Below are positions 1 to 11,500 of a stretch of DNA of 50,773 nt, piece by piece. Every line of letters begins with the position of its first letter. Position 1 is the first letter of the stretch. This stretch comes from Scenedesmus sp. ARA3 (Eukaryota > Chlorophyta > Chlorophyceae > Sphaeropleales > Scenedesmaceae), in NCBI GenBank assembly GCA_004335835.1, contig RWJK01001844.1:117320-168092 (forward strand), read 5' to 3'. Under the pieces are notes generated by a model. The model saw only the letters and a program-made list of their open reading frames with translations, was not told the DNA's origin and did no database searches. The position numbers and the translations under genes were made by a program.

Positions 1-141
1 GCTGTGTCACTCACGTGGTGCCGTCATCATACACGTAGCTGTTCCACTTTACCCACAGCTCACACGCCAGCCTACCCACCCTCAGCCCTGCGCTGTGTCA
101 CTCACGTGGTACCGTCATCGTACACGTAGCTGTTCCACTTT
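1..141 (-). repeat. duplicated 3' edge of exon 4 with its splice donor
   Basis: Positions 1-50 and 92-141 are the same 50-nt sequence with two mismatches (positions 20 and 29 of the unit). The right copy is the true 3' end of exon 4 plus its gtgagt donor. The left copy lies in the following intron and keeps both the coding frame and a perfect donor. Confidence 0.85.
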
Positions 142-2972
142 AGGGCCTCCCCAGGGAAGGGAGCCAGGGGGTGGTTGGAGTGGCGCAGGCTGTACTGCCA
201 GTTCATGGGATCCTCCTGCTTCAGCCCCAGGCCAGCACCAACATACTCCGGCTCCCACTCGGACTCAGTGTTGTCCTGCAGTAGGGTTCAAGCACAGCAG
301 CAGGGTTCATGAAAGCACTGCCAAGTGCTGGAACGGGGTGCTGCAGCAGCCTCGCCATAGCGACAGATGTGGGTCTTGCGCAATGCTCGCTGCTGTCCTG
401 CAAGGAACAAGCCATGGCTCAAGCCGATCAACCATGTCACCGCCTGTTCTGCTGCTTGTTTATGCTTTGGCTGGTTTTGACGACCGCATGCTGGAGCTGC
501 AAGCAAGGCAGCACCTTGAAGGCCTGCCGGCACTCCAGCTAGTGCTGTGGCCAGGCACCAGTGCATCACTCAATAAGCAGCAACAGCGGCAGCAGCAGCC
601 ACCCCACCAGCAAAGCCTTTGTTCAGCGCAGAGCGCTAGCTTACAGCAGCGCACCTCGTCGGACTCAAACTCGTCCGTGGCCCACAGCGCGTCGCGCACG
701 TCGTCGCTGTCCACGTGGCGCGGCCGCACGCTGCCGTAGAAGTCGCTCCAGCCCTCGCTGCCCTCGCCCATCTCCTCACGTGGTGGGCCCTCAGGCATGA
801 TGGTGGGCTTGCCCTCCCTACAGCAGCAGCAGCAGCAGCAGCAGCAGCAAAGCGGATGGCTCAGCGCTGTTTTGAAGACACCTGGATGGATGCGGCTAGA
901 CTAAAGATTCTCATGCTCAGGCATCCGCCTGCAGGCTCAGGCCCCTAGCACCCGCCTGCTTCCACAGTTGCGCACGACCTGCACAACCCTACAGCGCGCC
1001 ACTCACCCACAGGTGCATGCCCGTGACTGCCTCCATGTTGCCCATCCCTCAAGCGTATAGTGCAGCTGTCAGCAGCACATCTCCGCCTCCATCCACTGTG
1101 AGCAACTGAGCACAACCCTACAGCGCGCCACTCACTTGTCCTAGAGGTACATGCCGGTCACTGCCTTTGCAAACTGTTGCACACCCAACCACAAACACAA
1201 ACTGAAGGCTGTATTCAAGCCTGCATATGCGGCTGCCACCGCGCCACTCACTTGTCCCACAGGTACATGCCCGTGACCGCCTCCATGTTGCCCATCTCGT
1301 ACGCCTCGCTTTCAAACTCGTCTGTCACCCACACGCCGTTCTCCACCTCCTCCTTGGCCTTGGCAATGGCAGCAGCACGCGCGCGGCGCTCCTTGGGCAG
1401 CGACGCCAGCGCAGCCTCGGCTGCGTCCTCGCTGGCCGTCATAAACTGCAGCAGCAGCGGCAGGCAGGCAGGCAAGCAGTCAGCAGCACGGCAGCGAGGC
1501 AGCGAGGCAGCGCAGCCTCGCTGGCCGTCATGAACTGCAGCAGCAGCAGTACAATGCGTTGTGACATGATGAGTACTCATGTGTTTTGGCTGCTGCAGGT
1601 TGTTGACCGCAACAATCCCTGGATGCCTTCAGTGGAGTGCATTGAAACCAAGAGGTGTGTTTGCAGGAAGACGCAGATTGCAGCAGCAGGCAGGCAGGCA
1701 GGCAGCAGTACGGCAGCGAGGCAGCGAGGCCAGCGCAGCCTCGGCTGCATCCTTTGGGGCCGTCAGGAATTGCAGGTCGCTGGCAGGCACAAGTGTCAAA
1801 AGAGAACAAAGCGGCGACAACCAGAGGACAGCGGGTGTTCGTTGCAGGGCAGGACTGTCAGTGACGGGAGGAGTGACAAGGAGCCCTGTGCTGCAGGGAT
1901 ATGAAACTGCGGGCCGTTTGTTTCTCAAAGCCTGTTGCTGCTGCTGTTGCTGCTGCTGCTGCCGCCGCAAAGCTATCACACAATTGGTGTGATGTGTGGT
2001 CGCTTGTCACGGCAGGTCAGCTGCATAGCTCTGCCGCTTCAGCCACTGCAGCTGTGCAGCGAGGTAGGTGCTGCTTCGACCTGTGTGACGGCACTGCCTG
2101 GTTTGTGCGTTGATTAGTTGTCTGGCGATGACTGCAGCATCAGAACCAGGCCTAACCACTGCCTTGCTTGAGAACTACTCATTGCCCAACAACAGAACCA
2201 ATGCCATTCGTTGCAACTCTCACACGCCCAGGACGTGTCATGCGTACTGCTGCTCTTGTTTGGGTGCTGCTGACTTGTTCTATGCTGTGCCGTTGTGCAG
2301 GACAGCTGCACCTGCCTGCTAGGTTCAATCTGTTGCTTGCACGCTTCTGCTGCTGCTTCTGCTGCTGCTGCCGCTGCACTTTGCACTGCATCCAGCCGTG
2401 CTGCTATGCGCAGGCTGCCAAACTCACACAAGTGTGCCGCAGGTATAGCTTGCTGTTCTGTCACTGCTGCTGCCACGACTCTGCTGCTGCGCGGCTGCCT
2501 GCTGCTGCTGCTGCCGCTTTGCTGCTGCTGCTGGCAACGCTGCTGCTTATCACACCCGCATTGTGCACCTGCAGCAGCACGCCAGCAGCTGCAAGCCCCA
2601 TTGCCTGCCCTGCCATCTCCTTGCCAGCGAGTGCACTCTGTGTCGAGAGTGTGGGCTCACCTGTCCGTCATAGTCCTGTTTCTCCTTGGGATACGTTTTG
2701 GGCATGAGCTTGCCCTGCTGCTGCTCGCCCTCCTCATCCTTGTAGGCCTCGTTATACAGCCAAACAAGATCCTCTGTATTAAGGCCGTTTTCCGGCCATT
2801 TCCTGCCATACTTCTTCTCCCAGCGCTCATACAGCTTGAACACATCCTCCCTGTACTTGGTGTCGGGCTCATCACGCTCGCTATCGAAGACCTTGAAGTA
2901 AAGGTCGGGGTTGGGGAAAGGTGTATTATCTACAACGACCGTGGGGTCGTTGTTGGGATCGATGTCTCCCAT
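106..2972 (-). CDS. unrecognised acidic protein, 5' four exons, runs off left edge
   Basis: Exons (in transcription order): 2661-2972, 1252-1445, 655-817 and 106-275, giving about 279 residues so far. Phases agree at every junction (0, 2, 0), with gtgag or gtgcg donors and ctgcag/ctgtag acceptors. The start ATG at 2972 has an in-frame TGA 21 nt upstream and no acceptor between, so it is well supported. The protein is acidic and rich in Trp and Tyr. It has a charged helical N-terminal part (about 30-85, with YERWEKKYGRKWPENG), an Ala/Lys/Glu helix encoded by exon 2, and a motif used twice: WVTDEFESEAYE and WATDEFESDE. No signal peptide, transit peptide or membrane segment is visible. I do not recognise the family and assign no function. 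The last donor at 105 is canonical, so coding continues beyond position 1. Confidence 0.8.
992..1290 (-). repeat. three copies of the exon 2 3' edge plus donor
   Basis: The genuine exon 2 end and donor lie at about 1243-1295. Diverged partial copies lie in the following intron at about 1128-1163 and 992-1047. Each begins with the reverse complement of a gtgagt donor (actcac) and continues into exon sequence coding for part of AVTGMYLWDK. The far copy lacks five bases next to the donor. A shared preamble (cacaaccctacagcgcgcca) precedes both intronic copies. Confidence 0.75.
1431..1775 (-). repeat. three copies of the exon 2 5' edge plus acceptor
   Basis: The true exon 2 start (acceptor ctgcag then TTTATGACGGCCAGC, read on the minus strand) lies at about 1431-1460. 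Similar acceptor-plus-exon-start blocks recur in the preceding intron at about 1510-1550 and 1735-1775, together with a shared gcaggcaggc/gcagcgaggcagcgagg tract. The middle copy still has an intact acceptor and codes for FMTASEAALP. Confidence 0.7.
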
Positions 2973-5572
2973 TGCAGAGCAGCAGCAGCGTCAAGGGCCG
3001 CAGCCACTGGCCTGATCAATTCGGCAAAGGCAGGTCACTGCGTAATAACCTGCTTCGAGATTCCAACGTGTGTTTTGAGAATTCCGAGCAGCCAATGGGC
3101 TACAGATCGAGACAGTCGGCTAAAACGCTGCGAGAGTGGAGGGTTCAACAGGATCGAGTCGAGTCAGCCCAGCTGTTGACCTATTAAGCAACTCTGTGTT
3201 TTAACTTGCTGTCGATCGTAGATAGTTTCTTTCCGGTTCGACATCACTCAGGCTGCCAGCAGGTGTCCAATGCAATCTTGGTCATCGCCTGCACAACAGC
3301 GGAGCTTCTTGTGAAGGGGGCCAGGCCTGTCAATTTAGCTTGCAAAACCAATGTTTAATCAAATTTCAACTGGTGGCAACAGCACCATCAGTGGAGCACG
3401 GCTTGGCTGAGGACTGCACCATGCTGTAGTGCCTCATTTGCAACACGCATTGTGGATTGCGATGCTGATGAATGTGCATCAAGCAGTGCTCACCTGCAAA
3501 ATGTACAGATAGGGACGATTGCTGCAAATTGGGCTTCCAAATAATCCCGGACCTGGTAATAAGGTGGTCGAATCCACTGAAAGTTGCCATGGGCTGAAAT
3601 CATGGAGCCCGCCAGTGGTCAAGATCCACCAGCCTTGCTCACGGGCTGTCACATGGAACCCTTCACTGACAGCATCCAATCTTATCTCAAAGCAAACGTT
3701 GCACCTTTGTCACACAATGTGGCACATCATAGTGGCGTTGTTGTCGTCATCAGCAGCACGTTAACCGCACAGAGCACTGTGGTCACGTGACGACAGTATG
3801 CTGGTCAAGTACGGCCTAACCACTGGGCTAGCATATGTGCTGCCCCAAAAAGACTCGTGTGGTCGCTTACACCGACGCTTTCAAACCTCTCCGTTGCCAA
3901 TGTTTGGATGTACAACAACACTGGAGGGCCCGCGGACACGGCAGCCCTGCACACGCTTGCCTGAGCTGTGAGCCGGTAGGATTTGGAGATCGGAAGCGCC
4001 CTGCAAAGCCCTGCCAAGTTTTTGCCTTGATACTGCCTGTTGTGTTGAATGAATTAGGCACTGCACATGGATGTCTGCCATTTTCAATGGCATATATTCA
4101 TAGCGTGCAACAATCCTTGGACGTGGCTCTGTATAACTGCGTGTGAGTTGCACCCTGCATGCATCACAATTAGAGGTGCTGCAACAACCTTATAAGCTGC
4201 CAGATGCGCTGCACGGGCGACTGTGGGCACCAAGCGTCATTTGTCAAATGATGATGAGAAACTCAGCTGTTGGATGGGGCAAAGAACGTAAAAAAGAAGA
4301 ATGACGCCCGCATGACACACGGGCCTGTGCGTTGCCCGTCTGTTAGACTCAGACACAAGGTAGTCCACGGCCATTGCAGCGTGACACAAGATGGGTGGCC
4401 TCAGTGGCAGCAGCTTTTCTGCAGTAACCTCACTCAGTGGGTTGACTGCTAGCTGGGCTCAGCCTTTCGCTCTCACACAGTTGTTCGCTGTGCCAGCACA
4501 GCATGCACAGCATGAACATTGTGGAGCAGACATTGAATCATCTGTTAGGTTGCATCCCACTATCTCAAATCTTTCGTGTGTGATATTTAATGCTGGGTGA
4601 TCATGAGCCAGCTGCAGCATCCTCATCAAGCCGAGAACTCTGTTTACGTTTCTCTGTTGCTGTTGACGTCTGTTGCATTGGCATTTTGATGCCACCGACC
4701 GCACAAACATGGCATAAGCAGTCTTGCTTCACTCATAGGTGGCGCCTCTTGCCACTTCTGGCCACAAGGGCGCCCTGAAACGTTGTGCCTGGCCCAGTCA
4801 CTGCGGATCGTGTCCACATGCGGCAACAGCGCAGCGGCATACAACAGAAGATGCACAGCAACATGTGTGGGGCTATCATTGATGAAGTATACATTCATGA
4901 TATAGTTTTTGGCGAGAGCCTATGCTATGCCCCTGATGCTTGTGGCATGCAATTTCTGCTTTGACTAGGTCAGAAATATCCCCAGGAGTGCTTGATACTT
5001 GGCTGCTTAGGCTTAGACGCACGATCTGGCTGAATTAGAAAAGACAAATTTATACATTCTAATGCTTTGCAACGCAAGACATCAAATGGGGTCTGTCAAA
5101 TTTAAGACAACAAATGGTGTTGTCACCTTGGGCGCCCAACACCAACACGTCCGTGGTGTATAAGGCGACAACACTGCTGGTAACACCAGTTGAAATCAAA
5201 AACCTCTTTCCTTTCTGAGTTTGCCGGGTGCGCATGCCTGACTACAGAAAGACAGCGTCAGGCAAAGAGACCGCGACTGACGCACACCTCCTCGGTCATC
5301 AATCGTGCACTTGAAGTCAACATGCTGCTGCTAAGCTTTTAAAAGACTGATGTGTGGCGACGTACGCAAATACATTGAAGCGAGCAGCGCCTGATACTTG
5401 ATCGCTCTGCTCAGCTCGTTTGACCTGTGAAAGCACATCACGACGCATATCTACATACATACATACATTCCTTGACTGGAGCAGGCAGGCACTCGTCATG
5501 GGGATGCTGGGCAGTGGCAGTGGCTGAACAGCAAGGAAGAGCAGCTGGAGAGGCCCGCTGTAGGCCAGGCAG
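2973..5572. other. divergent intergenic region, no gene recognised
   Basis: This 2.6-kb stretch lies between the minus-strand gene starting at 2972 and the plus-strand gene starting at 5573. It must hold both promoters and 5' UTRs. It is more AT-rich than the gene bodies. All ORFs in it are short, lack low-complexity or family signatures, and have no matching splice partners. A short ATAC repeat sits at 5453-5468. Confidence 0.5.
5159..5165 (+). promoter_or_regulatory. possible TATA box (TATAAGG) of the propeller-kinase gene
   Basis: TATAAGG lies about 410 nt upstream of the proposed start codon at 5573, which would give a 5' UTR of roughly 380 nt. It is a sequence match only, with no other core element identified. 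Confidence 0.3.
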
Positions 5573-8500
5573 ATGAGCTTCCTGTTTCGGAGCAACTCAA
5601 ATCGCACATGGAGGCCTCAACCGAAGTCGTTCTCTGTCAGAACAGGCAAGAAGGAGGACAGCATGATGCTGCAAGCACCAGGTGTGTACAAGGAGCCAGC
5701 ATCGCCATGGCCACTGCACATGCAGCATGCTTGGCAGCAATATGGGCTGTACAACAAACATCCTGTTTGTTTAAAATGCCTATGTGCCTGTGATAAACGC
5801 AGCCTGCACGCATGTGTCAGCGTGCATGTAGCCATGCCTGAAGGTTGTGGTGGTGCAAGCATACTGCACCGCCGTCTCTGCGTGCCATGCATGCTGTTGC
5901 CAGGTGTATGCTGTAATAGACAGGGTATGTTGAAGTCACCATTGATAGCGGTGTGCCAAGAATATGCATGAGTCAGCGATACGAAGAACGTGGCTTTGCA
6001 CACAGCTCATGCCACCCGCCAGAGTGACCAGGACAGCAATGCGAAGTTCAATAGCTGACAAGAAGTCATTGCAAGTTGTCTTAATCTCTGCAAGTGTGCG
6101 CCTTCAGCATAAAACAGCACCAGACATTGCCACTTCTTTGCTATTGGCATTGGGTGTACCCAGGATGTGAAACCTGTTGTCCTGCAGGCCCAACACAGCC
6201 CTCTCGCGAGTACCTAGCGGCAGCACACTTCTTGCGCAGCGAGGTAGCGGCTGCTGCAGCAGCAGTAGCTGCGTTGGATCGCTACTTGCTGAAGCTGAAC
6301 AGCTTCCAGGACAAGGGCATGGAGCTGCTGGAGGAGGCACACAGGTGAGCAGCTGACTATCAGCCTTTGCAGCTGCCTTCATCAGCAGCATCACCGTCAT
6401 CGTCATTGTCATTTTCATCGTCTTCAACAGCAGCAGTCACAGCCACAGCCTTCCAGTTGTGCCGGTGTGGTGGCGCTTGGTTTTGTGCTGTGCAGCCTGT
6501 TGCCTCATCTTCCTGCAGCAGTTCCTGTAGTGGCCACTCAGAGCAAGTGCCAAATGGTGCCTCGCCTTGGCTCAGCCTATTCAGAAAACACCGGCAGACG
6601 GACTGCCAGCAGCAGTGGCTGCACTCACTGGCAATTCGCAATGTGCCTGCCGTGGCCATACTGCAGCTTTTCTGCTGTGGTGCCTTCTCGCAATGTGTCG
6701 GAGCATGTACCCCTGCTTCCAACCACATGAAAGGATGTGGATTCAAGCTGCTGCTGTTGTGCCTGCTGAAATGCAGGGCGCTGAGCAGGTTGGAGCAGGC
6801 AGTAGCCACCTCTGCAGCACCCGAGCTCATTGTGGTTGCGTGCGAGATCAAGTTGGCATGTAACAGAGGCCAGCACCTATTTCGGACATATGGCAGGTGT
6901 GTATGAGCAACCCGAGCCGACCATGCACAGTTCGCCACTGGCAAAAGGCATGTGGTGTCATATCACTCAACACGAACGGACCTGATAGAGAGCCTGCACA
7001 AGCAGCATGACAAAGGGCGTGGTTCCCAGTGGTCATGCATGCTAGCTGGACAGCCCTGCTGGTCCCTCGACTGAGCCTTTGCTGTTGTCACCGCTGCTTC
7101 CAGGTACCGCTATTTTGGCAAAGTGATTGCCGCAGCGACACGCAGCAGCACCACAGCCAAGTACAATGCAGTCATTGCGCGGCTGCTGACAATTATGCCG
7201 AATGAGCAGCCACAGCAAGCCACTGCAGCTGGCGGCAGCGCCAACGGTCATGTCAGCCGCTTCGGAGGCCTGCAGGGCACGGCCAACAACGACAGCGGCT
7301 GCAGCACTCCACGCGGGTCTGCGCCAGGTGCCATTGATCGCGCAGCAACAACCAGCAGCAGCAACACTGTTGCTGCAGCAGCGGGCGTGCTGGAGCGCAT
7401 GCTGAAAGGCAATGCAGCAGGCGCTGCTGCTGCAGCAACAGTGGCAGCGGCAGAAACCACTTCCGTCCTTGTGCGCAGTGGTGAACACGACAAAGTGACC
7501 AGCATGTGCTTCCTGCCCCCACCAGACAGCTTGTCAGCTGCTGCATGCGTGTGGTGGGCTGTTGGTGACCGCGTGGAGTTTTACAGTGGTGTGACACAGA
7601 GCACAACCAGTTTTGCAGCAGCGGCTGTCGAGCGTGCAGCGATCACCGCGCTCACATTGGACAGTGCTGGCAACGTCTGGGGCGGCACAGCCAAGGGCAC
7701 GGTGTTCATGCGCCAGCGCATGAACTGGCAGCAGGTGCGTGGCGCTGCAGACAGCACTGATGCGGCCGCAGTGTTGCAAAATACATTTGCAACGCCTGGG
7801 TTCATGCGATTGAATCAGCACAGGGCTGGTTGCACGGCGCAGCTGGCACCTCACACAAGATGACAATAGGTCGCTGATGTGTGCAGCTGCAAGAACTTTG
7901 TCAACCCATGCTTGTGTGCAATGCAAGCTATTCACTAGCTCACACACCAGCACAGCTCTTTTGGACGCAAGTGCTGTCTGCCTGCTGTGGCTTGCCCCAC
8001 TGTGCATGCAGGTGTTTGTTGAGCGGGCTTTCACCAGCTCTGTGCGTGTCCTGGCAGCTGATGCCGACAGCGATGTGGTTTGGGGCGGCGATGATGCTGG
8101 CAGGCTGGCTGTGTTCAGGTGAGGCGCTGAGGCAGCAAGTGTGGATGAATGCCAGTGTTGCCGCCCTGTGTTGCATGTGTTGATGCCAGTGAGGGTGCAG
8201 GCACATCTGCACTCTGCTGGTATGGATGCGGTGCCGCAGGGTGTGTATGGCACGCCTGGTGACAACAGCTTCTAGGACAGCGAGCACATCACATCGCTGC
8301 TGCTATGAGCTGACAACACTGTTCCTGATGTATTGCTGCATTGCCTCTGCTGCAGGTGCCGTTCAGGCAGCATGCACACGCGGCTGGAGTGCACCGCGAC
8401 GATCCTGCCTGGCAAGGCTGGTGCGCTCAAGGGCCGCAGCTCACCAGCACTGGACGTGAAGCCCAGGTGCGCTGCCCTGGCTGGCCTAACAAATGCCACA

Positions 8501-11500
8501 TGCCATCAGGCATCAAGCGTTGTATGCAGCTGCCGCTGTGCGGACGCATAGGTCTGCTTTTGTAATCGTATGCCTTACGTATCACTGCTTGCAATGTGCA
8601 TGGGCATAAACCGTCATAAATATTACGTCTTGCAATGTCGGCTGATGCCGTTCACGTATCACCTCTTGGTGCAGGGCGCTGGCGCTGCGGCGCAGCTTCT
8701 CGTGCCGCACCCCGGGCAGTGCGGGCGAGTCTGCTGAGGGCCCCATCCGCTGCATGCTTGTGCGCGATGACCGCGCCTGGGTGGCCGGCGGCCGCACAGA
8801 GCCCTGGCTGGCCCTGTTTGATGCTGTGACAGGTGCGGCATCACCCCTGAGCATGGCAGACTGCGTTGCAGCTCCAAAACATTAGTTGGCTTGACTTGTG
8901 TAGCTTGTTGCTACAGCTGGATCAGAGTTGCTGATGCAGTTGCCTGCGCCTGAGTCTGCTGCATCTGGTTCATCTGCTGGCGCTGCAGGCACCCAGTTGG
9001 ACACGTGGTCGTGCGGCAGCTACAGCAGCTGCCAGGCCATGGCCTGCATGCTCAGCTCATCAGCACTCACGCAGCAGGCAGTGTCCGTGCCAGTCATTCC
9101 CAAGGGTGTCAGCAGCTCTGCAGACATCGCCTGTGGCTATCCCCACACCGCCTTTGCAGCAGCATCAGCAGCAGGCATTGCCAGTGTGCCGGAGGATGGC
9201 ATTGGCGAGCAGCCACGCTGCAGCTGGCGGCTGATCACTGGCCATGACAACGGGCAGCTGCTGGTGTGGAGCGGCGCAAGTGACAAGCTGGTGCCCCTGG
9301 TGAAAGTGGGCGAGCCACTGAGCCCCGTCAGGGCAGTGACTGTGCTAGAGCAGCAGGGGCTGCTGGTGGTTGTGCGTGCCAATGGAGACCTGTCGCTGTT
9401 CCTCAGGCCTGCAAGGGACGAGGATTGGGTGCTGCCGCCCATGCAGCTGCAGCAGCGCCAGCAGCAGCAGTCGGCAGCAGGCAGTGCAAACGGTGCAGCT
9501 GGCGCAGCTGACGTGCCTCAGGGCAGCGGTTTTGCTGCTGCTGGCAATGGCTCAGGCAGCAGCAGCGGTGGTAACAGCGCAGCAGCTGATGCACAGCAAG
9601 AGCAGCAGCAAGCGCAGCAGCAGCAGCAGCATTGTCTGACGGCGATCAGGCCGCGCAAGGTTACACTGCGCTCGCACCGCTCGCAGCTGGCGTGTGCTGC
9701 TGCCTGTGCAGCCGGCATTGCGACAGCCAGCGGCCTAGGTGCAATCAAGCTGTGGAGTGTCGATGGTCTAGCCAGGGAGGCTGAGCGTGGCGGCCTGAAG
9801 CAGCTGCAAGCACCCTCACACCAGGCTTCTGCGCTGCTCAGCAGCAGCATGAATTCATCCTTGGATTACAGCAGGTGCGTGAGGGTTGTGCTTTTGAGGG
9901 GGTATTGTCTCAAGGCTGCCGGCAGTGCATCTGTAGAATGCAGCATTGAAATGGTCAGATAAGGCAATGCTGTGTCACTGGCCACATAAGTTTGTGTAGT
10001 ACCTTCTGGGCCACATTGTCACACGACGGCATGAGCATTGGCTTCTGTCCCCTGCATCGCCCCGCCAGCTTGCTGCGTTGCTGCTTATTTATGTGTTGCT
10101 GCTTGCTCCTTGGTTCTGCAGCTTGGCACGGCGCAGCACAGGCGCAGCTGGCCTGCAAATACACTTGCAGAGCACTGCAGGTGACGGGGTGCTTGACCAG
10201 CTGCAGCTAGTTACGGCGTCCACTATGCAGTCTAGTAGCAGCATGCTAGCGGCAGCCCAGCATCAGTCACCGCGGCAGCAGCAGCAGCGAGCGCAGTCAT
10301 TCTTCTTAGAGGGTTATGGACCTGCGCCTGCAGCTAGTACCGGGCTACCGCCAAATCAGCAGCAGCAGTCCCCCCGCAGCTGGGCTGAAGGCAGCCACCC
10401 TTCTCGGCTGCAGCTGCATTCTGCTGGAAACAGCCCACGGCAGCAGTTTGATGCTCCGTCAGCAGGCACAGCCTGCAACACCACTGATGGCCATGCAGCA
10501 GCAGCTCCAGCAGCCAGTGCGTTCCAGTACAGCAGTGCTGGTGTTGGGGCGGCTGCTGCAGCAGCAGAGGGCATGTCGCCGGAGCAAGGCATGCCGCCCG
10601 CAAGCCAGCCTCAGGCCAGCCCTCGGCTACGCTCTGCTGTACCCCAGTTTGCTGCTGGTGTTGCCGCTTCTGTCGCGCCCAACCCCAGCCCTGGTGGCAG
10701 CGGCAGCAGCTTGTCAGCTGCAACCCATGGCGGCTTCCTAGCTGGCCCAGGCACCACAGTGGTGAGCACGCCTGATCTCACAACGGCTGCCGCAGCAGCA
10801 GCAGTCGCGCCAGCTACTGCGGGGTCACTCCCGGCAGCTGGCTTTGGCGCCCCGAGCAACATGCCTGAGATCATCACTGCGCCGCGCGCACCCAGGGCTC
10901 AGCGTGCTGCAACGGCAGCAGTGCTGGAGTCCTCGCAGGCTGGTGCGATGAGCCGCGAGCGCCGCAAGTCTGAGCGGCGGCTGAGCAGGGGCAGCCAGCT
11001 GCAGTGGAGCACGTGCCAGATCATTGAGAGCACGGAGCTGAAGCTGATGAGCAGCATTGGCAGCGGCGCGTACGGCAAGGTGAGCCGTGGCAGGACACTA
11101 CATGTGCAGGCGCAAGATGCAGGCACCAGCTGTCGTTACTTGTGCTGTGCCTGTCCCCGCTGTCAGCCAGACATTGTGTCGTCGGCGTGTTGCCTCTGCA
11201 TCATTTCTTCACATGTATTGTATGACGTTTGCCGTGTGGCTGCTGCTGTTCGCTTTGGCGTGGCACTGTATTGTATGACGTTTGCCCTGTGGCTGCTGCT
11301 GTTGCCTGCAGGTGTGGCTGGGTGAGTGGATGGGCACTCAGGTGGCCGTCAAGGAGCTGGTGTCACTGCAGGACAAGGCCAAGGACGAGGTGTGCCGCAG
11401 GAAGGGCCGCACAGCAAAGCAGGCCGAGAAGAGCCGCCGCACGCGGCAGCAGCAGCAAGCGCAGCTGCAAACACACCAGGAGGAGGAGGAGCAGAGCAGC

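Noticed and set aside
5317..5607. Minus-strand ORF of 96 codons overlapping the first kinase exon
   Set aside because: No ATG start (GTG), no donor or acceptor partner, and the plus-strand exon has matching phase and an ATG preceded by a stop.
9875..10121. Boundary splitting the propeller region and the kinase into two genes
   Set aside because: The intron has a proper donor and acceptor with matching phase, and no TGTAA, stop or promoter lies between. Kept as one gene, with this noted as a test point.
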